Part shown: positions 51,091 through 61,544 of the stretch, one piece after another
How positions within the stretch are numbered: position 1 is the stretch's first letter
Layout of the letters: every line of letters starts with the position of its first letter
DNA from: Atopsyche davidsoni
Taxonomy: Eukaryota; Arthropoda; Insecta; Trichoptera; Hydrobiosidae
Direction of reading: 5' to 3'
Length of the DNA stretch: 64,000 bases
Assembly: GCA_022113835.1 (NCBI GenBank)
Contig: JAILWY010000004.1
Span: forward strand, 5,583,501 to 5,647,500
Made by a program: the position numbers and the translations under genes
The notes under the pieces: generated by a model
What the model was told of the DNA's origin: nothing
Databases searched by the model: none
Seen by the model: only the letters and a program-made list of their open reading frames with translations

Positions 51091-51152
51091 AATATAATAA
51101 ACTCAAAGTGAAGACAGAATACAAAGCTACTTTTATCATTATAATATATATA
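51038..51152 (+). mobile_element. Penelope-like repeat fragment, copy P3
   Basis: Head with a complete hammerhead core, followed by 'aaaatataataaactcaaag', 'tgaagacagaatacaaagct' and 'acttttatcattataat', shared with P1 and P2. No protein-coding part. Association with Penelope-like elements is inferred from the ribozyme type. Confidence 0.6.
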
Positions 51153-53389
51153 CATTTTTTTGTTGCTTTTGCTCACAATTGTGACGCTTACATCTCAATG
51201 ATTGAAATAATACAAAGAGGAGATCTGTAGGCTTCAAAGGTATGGTTTGATTATGTTCTAGTGAGTGTGGTTGACTATTAAGGTGACTGAGTAGAAGACC
51301 CGTCTTCTAACCCAGCGTCTTTCGGTATGCATAGATCTCACAGATAGGAAGATTCTTCATTCATTCCTTCTTAGACATTCCCAGCACTGAAGCTGGTGTA
51401 CGTGTGATGGCAGAAATAGATGCCAGGAATATTACATCCCATTGGAATTTCGTATCTCCAGAGTCGTGACGACACGTGTTACTCCGCAAAAATATATTTT
51501 ACAATTTACAGACTCAATTCGAAAATTTTAGCTGTGACGAATTTACAAATCTTACTATTTATTTTATAACAAAAAATAGTCCACGTAAACTCTCAATTTC
51601 TGATATAATTTTTCGTAATTATTTTCTCTGCTATGCTGACATCAAATTTTATGAGAGTGACGCATTTTATTCCCCAATCAATATAACTGTTACAATACAA
51701 GAGTGGGCGTATCTATAAAACAAATAGGATATTGCATAGTCTAGATATAGTAAATTAAAATTTATAGCAACTCTGCGGCCTTCCAAGGATACCCTCGGTA
51801 TTCTAGATTTTAATTTATTTGATAGCGCAGCAAGCCTCGCGCTGAGGCAGGTGTGATTATATATTATGATCAATAAAGTTATTATCAGAAGAAGGCAGCC
51901 TCTCTCTATAATAGCCTTTGAGTAGCTGCACAGCTCTGGACTAGATTCGCGAAGGCGAGGTCTCGAGTGCCTCTGCTACTTGCCAGGTAATTCTTGTCTG
52001 ACGTCACCGGAATCTACCCAGGTGGGGAGCATTTCACACACCGTGTTGTTAAATAGTCCTACAAGCAGACCCAATAAAGAAAGTATATTTTTATTCTTAT
52101 CATAGCAATCAGGATGTGAACCGACATGCTTGGAGGAGCTTGCTCTGTATCGCGCGTCAAAAAATGCATTTCAACTTAGCTGCACGAAGCTATTAACAAG
52201 AACGCGTGCTATTTAATAACTGCGATTGCAAAAGGAAGAATTAGCTTAGGTTAAGTAAGCCGCTTTGTACTTAACCGGTGGAGGCTCTCGGCGCACCTGA
52301 AATAATTCCATGGCATTTACGCGCTCACCTGCAGAATGCGTTACAGGGGGAGTGTGTAATTATCACCGAACCTTCATCGTTTGCTGCGATGGCAGGGAGG
52401 CAGGGTCGGGTGCTTCCTTTGAATATACGAGTACAAGAACCTTAAAAATGCCACCCATGTGTCACATGGTTGGCAGCGGCGACGTCGGTATCAAATATTT
52501 ACGAACGTGCGAGATGGCCGCCCAATTAATGCCGTTAAAATTTTGTTAAAAAAACTAAAGTAAGCCTACGAAAAATCGGAATATTTCAATGATTTTTTTA
52601 TGTATCTAAATGATATTAATAAAACATATATTAGATATTATTGCTATCGCCACTATTGTATGTAATGTTCGGGAAAAAATCTTGCATAGTGTTTTGATAT
52701 GCGAGATATCGGAAAACATCTCAAGAAATTAGCGCATCCTTCTCGAGAAAAGATTCATTTTATTCATACATCACTTTTGGGCGGATAAGTCATATACATA
52801 AACAAATGATTGTCTCTTTTGATATTCATGGAAAAAACCTCCGCAGTATTTTTTTTTTCTATGAAGATCATACATTTTTTGAAACATCAAAATCAAGTGC
52901 CCACGACTTTTTTTATTGGAATCATATATTGATTTATTTATTAAACGCATCGTTTTAAACTTGCGTGTCTTTCGCATTTAATTTATTTTATAATTATGTT
53001 AAAAAATCTCAGGCTTAGTTATTACCCGTGCCGAATCTCTAAGCATACGGCGAGCCCCTAATTAAAACGTGGAAACAGATTATCCTCAAATCGCACATGC
53101 AGCGATCTGCATTCCCGCCTCCCCGGCCAGAGATGCACAATCATGGATTGGCCACGATATCACACGGAGGCTTTAATTATAGGAGAGTTCAGAGCAGCCT
53201 GGAAATGGCGCCGGCATACACCTCTACAAGAAGCCAGAGTGGTAAAAGACAAATACCTACAAAAATCCATAAACATCTATTACGAGTATCCTTCACCGTT
53301 ATTCACAGTGAAATCAACGCGATAACAATCATCTGATGACACTAAATAGTGTATTAATTGATTGAGTTTCTGTCTGCTGCTGTTCTCAA
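51153..53389. other. intergenic or upstream intron, no gene recognised
   Basis: ORFs at 51476-51718, 52310-52549 and 53097-53336 are unrecognised. If the minus-strand gene extends here its exons are not obvious. A minus-strand donor-like CTGCAG-GTGAGC near 52330 is noted without support from protein similarity. Confidence 0.4.
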
Positions 53390-53819
53390 TATAGTAAAAC
53401 CTCGGTATAACGGACCCCTGTTTAACGTCCTTCGGATACAACGGACAAAAATCCGGTCAAGTGTAAAAGAAAATAAAAACGTTTTAAATGCGAAAATGTT
53501 AAAAATTGTTTTTTTTTTTTTTCGTAATTGAGAGTTGATTATAAAAAAAACAGCAAACTTCAAAAGTGCAAACAAAATTTGATTACTTGTTTGTAGGATT
53601 ACCGAAAGCGAGCGCGTCGATATCAAACAGCAAATTCACTTCACGACGAGTGTCTGAAGACAGTTAAATACAATTTTGTTTGTGTTTTGTATTTTTTATT
53701 TATATCTAAATACATGCAGTGTATTGTCAAAAAAAAGTTTTTGATTTATTTTAAACCTATATTTATATCACGGACACCCCTTCCTCCCAATTTGTCCTTT
53801 ATTTCGAGGTTTTACTGTA
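53390..53819. mobile_element. Tigger/pogo-like non-autonomous element with TA duplication
   Basis: The left end TA-TAGTAAAACCTCG (from 53390) and the right end CGAGGTTTTACTG-TA (to 53819) form an inverted pair differing at one base. The CAGTAAAACCTCG terminus and TA target are characteristic of pogo/Tigger-type Tc1-mariner elements. The interior has no intact transposase. Confidence 0.7.
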
Positions 53820-54396
53820 CAACTAGGCTCACACAGTGTTATTCACCAATACTCATCTCAACTGAAAAATACAGAGAAATTCTCAACTCTTGGTATATAT
53901 CTTATGGCCTGAAAGTATGGTCAGCCAGCACACCACGTCTATACTCTCTAAGAGTAAAAAAAACGTTTCTGCGTACCTCGGTACCTGCCCCCGCCCGCCT
54001 CGCGCGGCCCGAGCCGTTCACTTTCGTTCACGCTGTTTTTGCGTCCGCCGATTTTCGCTGAGAAGTGACTTGTGACTTACTACGAAGATTAATTTATGAA
54101 AGTGTGTTAATATTTAAATTGTTAATAGTATTTTTTAATGAGTGTTTAATTAATCAACACGCTTGTTAAAACAAAATCAACTCCGGCTGTTTCACCGACA
54201 GCTGCCGAGCACTCAGTTTCACGATCACGTTTAGTGATTATCTTCTCGTTAGATATTTTTGCAAATCTGCTGCATGATAAATTACTTCGCAACATTGTCA
54301 TTTTTAGATTGATTTAAAATTTACCACTTTATTACAATTGACATTGATTATTTAATAGAATTGCCTACGGGCGATAAAATATATTTTTATTATTCT
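53820..54396. other. no gene recognised
   Basis: Short GC-richer patch at 53980-54060, otherwise AT-rich. No protein similarity. Confidence 0.45.
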
Positions 54397-54703
54397 GCTA
54401 AATCATAGGTTCTCAACGGGGGCGGTACCGCCCCCCTGTGGGCCTTGGAGCTTTCCAAGGGGGCGGTGGCGGGTCCAAGAAAAAATTGGGGGCGTTTTGA
54501 GTTCCACGGGGGGCGAAAATGATATTTTATGTAGCCGTCAAAAATGTGTTTATAGTATTATTATGGCCTAAATTTCAACTGTTAAAATCTCAACCTAGTT
54601 TTATAATTAACAGAATAGGGATCTAGAATGTTTTTCAATCATATTTATTAGCTTTGATTAAAGCCTGCATAGATATCGCTTTAGATACCGCAAATAAACA
54701 AGC

Positions 54704-54903
54704 ACAGTGTGTCCAAAAAGGGCATCGGGTATTTGTTAGTTCAGCAAAACAAAAACTACTTGTAATCAAGTATTTTTTTTAATTGTTGATTTTAAGTATA
54801 CAAAATGGAAAATTATTTCAAAAAGATGATGTTATCCAAATGGTGACCGTTACGCTGCTGATACTCTTCTAATCTGGAACGAAAATTGCTGACAACACGC
54901 TAA
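54704..54903 (-). mobile_element. 3' end of an IS630/Tc1-mariner-type element, copy 2
   Basis: Terminus 'acagtgtgtccaaaaagggc', shared internal block with 12082-12255, and minus-strand coding remnant RVVSNFRSRLEEYQQRNGHH. Immediately after it, at 54904, a second related terminus 'cagggtgtccaaaaaatgca' begins in the same direction, so two ends are joined head-to-tail. Confidence 0.55.
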
Positions 54904-55008
54904 CAGGGTGTCCAAAAAATGCATCGGGTATTTGTTTTTGCGTTGAAGTTGATTCGAAGCGGCTGAAAGAAGCGGAGAGAGAATCGTGGAGTCCGCCATA
55001 TTGTAGAG

Positions 55009-55260
55009 CGGTGGTCCCCAACCCTGTGCCCGCGGGCGTCATGGCGCCCGTCGATCATTTTCCGTGCCCCCGCCGACAATTTTCCTTTCCGACCACAATA
55101 AAAAAAATATTTAAGAAAAAAAAAAAAATATATATTTTTTACTAATTAAAAAGTGAAATGTAAACAAAAATTAGTTAATCGTTATAACTTTCAAAATAAT
55201 AATTCTTCCCAGAAAATCATAAAAAAGCCTGTTGAAATCTTATGGTGGCTGATCCCTTTG
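55009..55260 (+). mobile_element. hAT family H-a fragment, copy 2
   Basis: Same block order as 17138-17413 read on its minus strand: GGTCCCCAACC, 'gcccgcgggcg', 'cccccgccgacaat', then 'taatcgttataactttcaaa'. It is truncated on the right by the foldback element. A third copy is at 56795-57010. Confidence 0.65.
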
Positions 55261-55289
55261 ATGGGTCAATTTTTGTGTTTTTTGATAAT

Positions 55290-56340
55290 TTTTTGCGAAA
55301 AATTTACTGCATCAATAGAATTTTTTTAATGCTAAAAGTTAGATACGTTCTTTCTTCTAAAGACGTGATTTTTTTATCTCTTGTAAATTTACTTTTAATA
55401 TGAATTATATGTATTTTCCCGATTAAAGTTTAGGAATTTGGAGATTATTATAACCGATGGATCTAGAACCCTAAGCATTTAGGTGTCTTTTTTTTAAAAT
55501 TTGAAATAAAAGATTACAAATAAACCTTTTGTAAAAAAATATCTAGAAAATTATAACAATTTTTTTTTTAACAAACTATGGATTTGAAAAGTCGTAATTT
55601 TATCTCATTTTTCAACATTTTTAAGACTTTATTTTACCTTAAAAAAGATCGGTAATTTAATAAAAAAATCTATTTAAATATATTTTTAAAGCTTTTTTAA
55701 TATTCTGTAAAAAAAAAACAACTTTCATCAAAGAAAAATAAATCGACAGCTAAAAATATATGATGACACGTTTCGCAAAAAAGTGACAAAAGCTTTCAGG
55801 GAAAAAAAATACACCCTTTTTTGTCAGTACGGATCTCACTCGGAAATCGAAATCGTTTCATTATTTCATTTATTTAATTATCACTTAACTGGGCTGAAAG
55901 CTGGTTTATTTACAGAATATTATAAAAATTAAAATTTATATTTACCTATTTTTTTATTAATATCCGGCCTTTTACAAGGTCAAATAAAGTCTTAAACATT
56001 TAATACAAAATTATGATTTTTCAAAACCAATGTTTGTTAAAAAAATTAATTGATTTAATTTTTAAACTAATCTTTTACCGTAGGTTTATGTGTAATCTTT
56101 TATTTCCAATTTAAAAAAGGATACCGAAATGCTTAAATCAATCGGTCATAATAATCTCAAATCAATCGGAAAAACACATATTTATCATATTAAAAGTAAA
56201 TTTATTAGAAAAAAAAATACCTTTACAATTAGGAATGCATTTAACTTGTGGGATTTAATTTTTTCTATTGGTGCAGTATATTCTTCGTATTCTAACCTGT
56301 TGTTTGAAATTGTTAGCTATAAATGTACATTTTAAAATTG
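55290..56340. mobile_element. long-armed foldback element FB3
   Basis: Two inverted arms of about 500 bp meet near 55800-55850. The left arm has 'gcgaaaaatttactgcatca', 'ttttaatatgaattatatg', 'gaaataaaagattacaaata' and 'taagactttattttacctta'. The right arm read inverted has 'gaagaatatactgcaccaat', 'ttttaatatgataaatatgt', 'gaaataaaagattacacata' and 'taagactttatttgaccttg'. No ORF encodes a transposase. The arms have diverged, so this is not a recent insertion. Confidence 0.75.
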
Positions 56341-56489
56341 CTATTAAAAATAATTATTCGTTGCATATTTGCCCCAATTCGACCCAATTACCAGAATTTT
56401 CACACTATTATTTACTACATCTTATTATTTATTTAACATAAATATATAAACAATAATTTTTATATTCTATAATTATATTTTTAGAATTG

Positions 56490-56794
56490 AGTATTTTTTT
56501 CATTTCCATGGAGTGGTGTGCTATTAAGTTTTTCAATCAATGAAAAGTGTATAATTTTAAAAGAAATACAAAAAAATTGTTTATTCAAAGTATCGTCACA
56601 TGTTTGCCATTTCTCTGGCAGTACACGAATACCGTGACGATAAAACGACGCGTCGGACCGAAACCGTTCAAGCATCCAATTTTCCACTTTTTCGAAATTG
56701 GCCAAGTGTAGCCCAGCCAATCCATGCGCCATCGACCGGAACAAATAAAAATCGGAAGGGGCCAGGCTTGGTAAATATGGCGGGTGCGGTAGCA
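56490..56794 (-). pseudogene. mariner transposase C-terminal fragment, copy 1
   Basis: Minus-strand reading HPPYLPSLAPSDFYLFRSMA, then GLHLANFEKVENWMLERF and HGIRVLPEKWQ. This is the end of a Tc1/mariner (cecropia-type) transposase with the third catalytic Asp in APSD. The upstream two thirds are absent because the duplication breakpoint at 56794 cuts it off. The C-terminus reads on into the flank. Confidence 0.8.
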
Positions 56795-58031
56795 CGGTGG
56801 TTCCCAACCCTGTGCCCGCGGGCGCCATGACGCCCGCCGACGATTTTACTCCGACCACAATAAAAAAATTATTTATGTTAAAAAAATATTAGTAATGAAA
56901 AAAAAGTGTATTTAGTAATTAAACAGTGAGCGAAAATAATTATATCGTTAGAATTTTCCAAAAAATAATTCATTCCAGAAAATCATATAAAAATTAGTTG
57001 AAATAGCATCTTATGGTGGCTGATCCCTTTGTTGGGTCAATTTTCACGTTTTTTGATAATTTTTTGCGAAAAATCTTCAACATCAGTAGAAAAAATTTTA
57101 ATGCTCAAAGTTAGATACGTTCTTTTTTCTAAAGACAAGACTTTTTTATCTCTTATAAATCTACATTTAATATGATTAATATGTGTTTTTCCAATTAAAG
57201 TTTAGGAATTTGGAGATTATTAAAAAGTTTGTTAAAAAAATAAATTGTTTTAATTTTTAAACTAATGTCTTTACCATAGGTTTATTTGTTATCTTTTATT
57301 TCCAATTTAAGAAAGGACATCTAAATGCTTAGTGTTCTAAGCCCATCGGTCATAATTATCTCCAAATTGCTAAACATCATTTGGGAAAACACATATTTAT
57401 CATATAAAAAAAAAAATATCTTTAGAAAAAGGAATGCATCTAACTTTTGGGATTTAATTTTTTTCTATTGTTGCAGTATATTTTTCGTATTCGGGTAGAA
57501 TACGAAAAATAAACAACAGGGTAGAACCTGTTGTTTACAATTTTTAGCTATAAATGTACATTTTAAAATTGCTATTAAAAATAATTATTCGTTGCATGTT
57601 TTCCCCAATTTGACGAAATTACTAGAGTTTTTATACTATTATTTACTACTACTTATTATTTATTTAACATAAAAATATAAACGTAGGTATTTTTTGTGCA
57701 TTACATGTATTATTGAATATGTCCAACTAGGTGTGCCACAAGTTTCTGGTTTTTTTTTATCTATGAAAAGTGGAATATTTCAAAAGAAATACAAAAAAAT
57801 TGGTTTATTCAAACTATCGTCCCTCGCTAGCTACACATTTTTGCCATGTCTCTGTCAGTACACGAATACTGTGACAATAAAACGACGCGTCGGACCAAAA
57901 CCATTCATCCAACCAATTTTACACTTTTTCGAAATTGGCCAAGTGTTGCCCAGCCAATCCATGCGCCGTCGACCGAAACAAATAAAAATCGAAAGGGGCT
58001 AAGCCTGGTGAATACGTCGAGTGCGGTAGCA
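56795..58031. repeat. tandem duplication unit 2
   Basis: About 550 bp shorter than unit 1 because the centre of its foldback element is deleted. It retains the native continuation of the mariner copy, so unit 1 is the extra copy at the mariner junction. Confidence 0.7.
57045..57560. mobile_element. foldback element FB4 (centre deleted)
   Basis: Left arm from 'ttttttgcgaaaaatcttca' to 'aatttggagattattaaaaa', right arm inverted from about 57240 to 57560. It is homologous to FB3 within tandem unit 2 but lacks the inner half of the left arm and the centre. Confidence 0.65.
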
Positions 58032-58812
58032 GATCCCATTTCAACGTTTTGATGGTGTCCTTTACGATGAAAGGCCTATGGTACGAAGCTTTGTGGTGCT
58101 GCAATATCATTCGTTTGTAGGTCAGATTGATCAGTTGTCGGTAGCGCTGCTGATTGACAGTTTCGCCTGGTCTCAGAAGCTCATAGTACACGATTCCTTT
58201 CTGGTCCTACCGCATAGCATAGCCTTCTTTCCGAAACGATTTGGCTGTGCCATCGATTAGGATGCTTTGCCAGGTGAACGATTTTTGCAATAAAATAAAA
58301 CCAAATGGTTTTGGAGACTACGTTAATTTCACTATTAGCGAGAGCTCTTTCGCCGAACACAAACATCTTCAAGACTTGAAGTCTTGAAGATGCCGTGTTC
58401 GGTGAAAGAGCTCTCGCTAATAGTGAAATTAACGTAGTCTCCAAAACCATTTGGTTTTATTTTATTGTAATAAAATGGAGTATTACAAAATAAATACCAG
58501 TTCCATTAATTAACGATTTTTGCGTTTAGGATTCTCGAAATAAATCTACTTCTCATCGCTAGTGACAATTCGATGCAGGAAATTCTTTCTTTCGTGCCGC
58601 AAAACCAAAATTTCGGAAGTGGTTCTTTGATTTTCCAACTGTCTCTCAGTCAACTCATGCGGCACACATTTTCCTTCCGTTTGATTTTTTCCCGTGGTAT
58701 GTGAACGTTTGAAAATACCTTGGCGAGACACGTTTAATGCCTCCGCAAATTGATGTTGTGTTTGCGTATCATCTTCATCCAACAACGCTTACAGATCGGC
58801 GTCCTCAGAAAT
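57745..58812 (-). pseudogene. mariner transposase pseudogene, copy 2, interrupted
   Basis: Minus-strand reading, in order: ALLDEDDTQTQHQFAEALNV, PHELTERQLENQRTTSEIL, HRIVTSDEK with a stop then IYFENPKRK, an insertion at 58289-58511, MAQPNRFGKKAMLC (frameshifted), YYELLRPGETVNQQRYRQL, MILQHHKASYH, and HSTYSPGLAPFDFYLFRS. This is the order of a cecropia-type mariner transposase. The protein is dead: the N-terminus is missing, there are in-frame stops, the second catalytic Asp (normally in LQHDNA) is His, and an insertion splits it. The first Asp (TSDE) and third Asp (APFD) remain. Confidence 0.85.
58289..58511. mobile_element. 223-bp palindromic insertion with 12-bp target duplication
   Basis: Flanked by the exact direct repeat 'aacgatttttgc' at 58277-58288 and 58512-58523. 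Removing the insert with one repeat restores the mariner reading (NPKRKNRSPGKA). The insert contains a near-perfect palindrome, about 58289-58467, centred on a single G at 58378. Its arms are close to 90 bp with only a few differences and one indel. A ~45-bp single-copy tail (58468-58511) completes it. No coding capacity. A 12-bp duplication is longer than hAT or mariner duplications and fits LINE-type (target-primed) insertion, but there is no poly(A). The element family is unknown to me. Confidence 0.85.
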
Positions 58813-59062
58813 AGTTATAATTGAACACATTGTATGCGGGCGCGGAACTGTGCGTGGGGGGGGGGGCGTTTATCGCGACATTTCGAGCAAACATATTTAT
58901 ATGCGACCCGCGCTCTAGTACTAGTCGACCAGACGACTTAACATGCAACATTATACAAAATTGGTATAATTATAACTATTATGTCAAAGGGGGCGTTTTG
59001 AATTTTTTTTCATGCCAAGGGGGCGGTGGTCAATAAAAGGTTGAGAACCTCTGTGCTAAATC

Positions 59063-60064
59063 TTAAAAAAAATATTTTTACAGATTGAAGTCAGATTTAC
59101 AGAGAATAAGTTAGAATTAAATATTTAAATTAATTTATGTGTATTAAAATAATTTTTAAAAAAATTTCAATTTTATCTATTCAGTAATATCTTTCAACGC
59201 AAAGACGAAATATATCTTTAATCTCGATTAAATCAATATTTTCGTATTTCATGCTTCTTACAGGTAAGTACACACTATAAAAATTATTAAAGGCATTTTT
59301 TTTCAATTTTGAAATCAAACTATTAAATGTCGATTAACATGGCAAGATTAAATGATTTTGTATCTTCCCCCTAACATTAAAAAAATAATTTTCGCATTGC
59401 AGTCGCATTACACACGGCGGCAATTAATGTAAAGATTTCGACTCGCTTGAGTACCACCAGCTCTAATCTCCAAAAATAATAAAATAAACCTAATCTTATA
59501 TTATGATTTTAATTGTCAATAGAACAATGAAAAATATGATATACTTCATTGTTATGTTTTTATCAAATTTTTCGACAAACATTATAGTTGCAGAAACTCA
59601 CGACTGTTGTAATTATTATGATTGAACAATTAAGGAATTGTGAATTGAGAAAGTTTTCACCCAATTTCGCAAATCATGACCGATAAGATCTGCAGTGTTT
59701 GGGTGATTTTACACGGGGAAATCGGGTCGAGGGTCGTCAGGGGTTTAACCAACGTTCATGGGTGAATTAACAAAGTTGATATGGAAGCGTAGTACTTATA
59801 TAATATATATTTAAAAAAATATATCTTATTATTATCTACTATCTTCATATGCGGAAACCATTCAAGAAGCGTTTCTAAATGAAAACATAAATGAATGAAG
59901 TCGTATAAATGTACTTCCGCTATCAATCTTCCCATCAAGATGCTATATCGTGGAATTCCAGCAGTTGCAAGCTTATCTACGGGCGTTCTCAATCGGTTCC
60001 AGGTAAGCCAGGGGTGGCAAAACTTCCAGAACTCATATATATAAAAACTTATATATATATTTTC
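59063..60064. other. no gene recognised
   Basis: AT-rich sequence. The 78-codon minus ORF at 59756-59992 is unrecognised. Confidence 0.5.
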
Positions 60065-60265
60065 TTCCTCCAGTGCCTCTCCTTATAAGAGGTTGGTGAC
60101 CATTTTATAGAACATATTTTTATCCTGGGCCAGTCTCACTAAACTTTCTCCTTCCAATGCTCCTTTTTCCTTCGAATTTCATAGGACAATCAACTGTAAG
60201 ATGCTATGTTTACTGTTTCGAAAAATTTGGCCCAATTAGGAGACTTAACGCTTCTTTACCATCGT
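60065..60265 (-). mobile_element. LINE C-terminal remnant
   Basis: Minus-strand blocks NWAKFF, ILQLIV, 'ggagcattggaaggagaaag' and VRLAQDKNMFYKMVTNLL match 36400-36870 and 46560-46840, with the STAEL region deleted. Dead copy. Confidence 0.6.
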
Positions 60266-61418
60266 CTCGGTATTTTAAGGATTCTCCTATATGGCCACAT
60301 TTCATGTTTGGTGTTGAAAAATAGATAAAACACCAGGATTTTTTTTTTAGTAATTGCATTAAATGAAAATATATTTTTGAAACAAGGTTTTATGTTTTGG
60401 CCGTATGCATTTTCCAGATTTTGTACATTTAGAAGCTTCGTTGGGCACCCCTGACGAGGCGGATGGTCACGGTTCTTGACGGAGCGGTGACTCACTGCCT
60501 CCGTAGCCGACATTCAACTAATCTGAACACAATGCAGACTTTGAACGTCATTATGCAATACAGCCATAACGAGGTGCAGTTTGAACCGAGCCGCCGTAAT
60601 TCCCGAAAACATTTTACACGGAAACATCCAAATTAAACGGTTGAAAAAAAAAAAAAAAAAAGGTTCTGTTTTATTACTTTATCTTATAGTTTTCTGGACA
60701 TCCGTGTAAAATTTACACTAACCGAATCCACGCTTAGATTTTTCTCAGAAGATTTTATAAAAAAAAAAAAAAAAACACTTTAAATGCACGAGCAAAAACT
60801 ACTCAGTGATTCCCAGACTATTTTAACTTAAGTAAAATATAAAGGAAGCCTAAAAACACAAAATATAATAATCAATATATATTACGTTATTAAGACGAAC
60901 TTTGTGTTGTTTTTCTCATATTTTTTGCTTGTGTTTTTAATAGATCACACCATAAAATAGTTTCAGAAGCCACTTTATGAAATATACTATATTGGCGCGT
61001 CTCCAATGACACCAGTTTGGAATAAAACCTGCCAACTATTCGCTGAAACAAACGACCGCATCAAATGTAAACGATCGAATCTAAAAGCTGAATAGAAAAT
61101 TCGGTGCTTTGTCTGAAAGCTTTCGTTTCTATTCAATGACTACTTCGTTTGATGCCAGCAATTGTAAGTACGCGCGTGCGGGAGCTGAAATTTCTCCATA
61201 TCAATCAAACTCCAATACAATCTCCCCGCTTGGTAATTTGAGCAACGTCTGATTATAAGTGAATTGGGCACGATAAGCGTGCTCGAGAACAAAAAATACA
61301 CGATATCAAAGAAAAAATATAATAGTTAATATGATAATTATCTAAGCGTATTAGCCCTGTCTCTATAACTTTAAAATTCAAATTGAGTACGTGTTGAAAT
61401 TTCTCGATAGCATTTTTG

Positions 61419-61419
<1 letters not shown>
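60266..61419. other. no gene recognised
   Basis: AT-rich with two A-runs (60644-60661 and 60760-60775) that might be tails of unseen retro-insertions. No coding feature. Confidence 0.45.

Positions 61420-61496
<77 letters not shown>
61420..61496 (-). repeat. 77-nt poly(A) tail of the LINE (T run on plus strand)
   Basis: Uninterrupted homopolymer directly adjoining the element's 3' hairpin. The 63-codon plus-strand ORF over it is meaningless. Confidence 0.95.
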
Positions 61497-61497
<1 letters not shown>

Positions 61498-61499
<2 letters not shown>

Positions 61500-61544
61500 G
61501 TCGGCCCCGGGCAGCGCTGTGGTACTACTTCCGGGTGCCGACAG
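61498..61544 (-). promoter_or_regulatory. terminal hairpin of the R1-like element
   Basis: CTGTCGGC (61498-61505) pairs with GCCGACAG (61537-61544), and CCCGG with CCGGG inside. That makes 13 pairs with one bulged base and a 20-nt loop, separated from the poly(A) by a single base. A terminal RNA hairpin is a plausible recognition site for the element's own reverse transcriptase. Confidence 0.75.

Larger units (their letters stand above)
55009..56794. repeat. tandem duplication unit 1 (hAT end + foldback + mariner end)
   Basis: Begins 'cggtggtccccaaccctgtg' and ends inside mariner sequence at 'gtgcggtagca'. The same order (hAT H-a end, foldback, mariner C-terminal region) starts again at 56795 with 'cggtggttcccaaccctgtg'. 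Unit 2 runs to 58031, where 'gtgcggtagca' continues into intact flanking mariner sequence. Confidence 0.75.
54405..59054. mobile_element. composite hAT-bounded element with nested insertions
   Basis: The left end ATAGGTTCTCAACGGGGGCGG and the right end, read inverted, ACAGAGGTTCTCAACC plus ACCGCCCCCTTGG share the hAT-style GGTTCTCAAC terminus and a CCGCCCCC subterminal block. Exact 8-bp duplications 'gctaaatc' lie at 54397-54404 and 59055-59062. A perfect 18-bp palindrome (GGGGGCGGTACCGCCCCC) occupies 54418-54435. The 4.65-kb interior encodes no hAT transposase. It holds an IS630 fragment, hAT family H-a ends, foldback elements and dead mariner copies, so the original element must have been much shorter. 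Confidence 0.75.

Noticed and set aside
53331..53360. CTGATGA motif considered as a further hammerhead
   Set aside because: There is no GAAA element at a suitable distance and no stem I partner; the 'acactaaatagtgt' hairpin beside it is unrelated.
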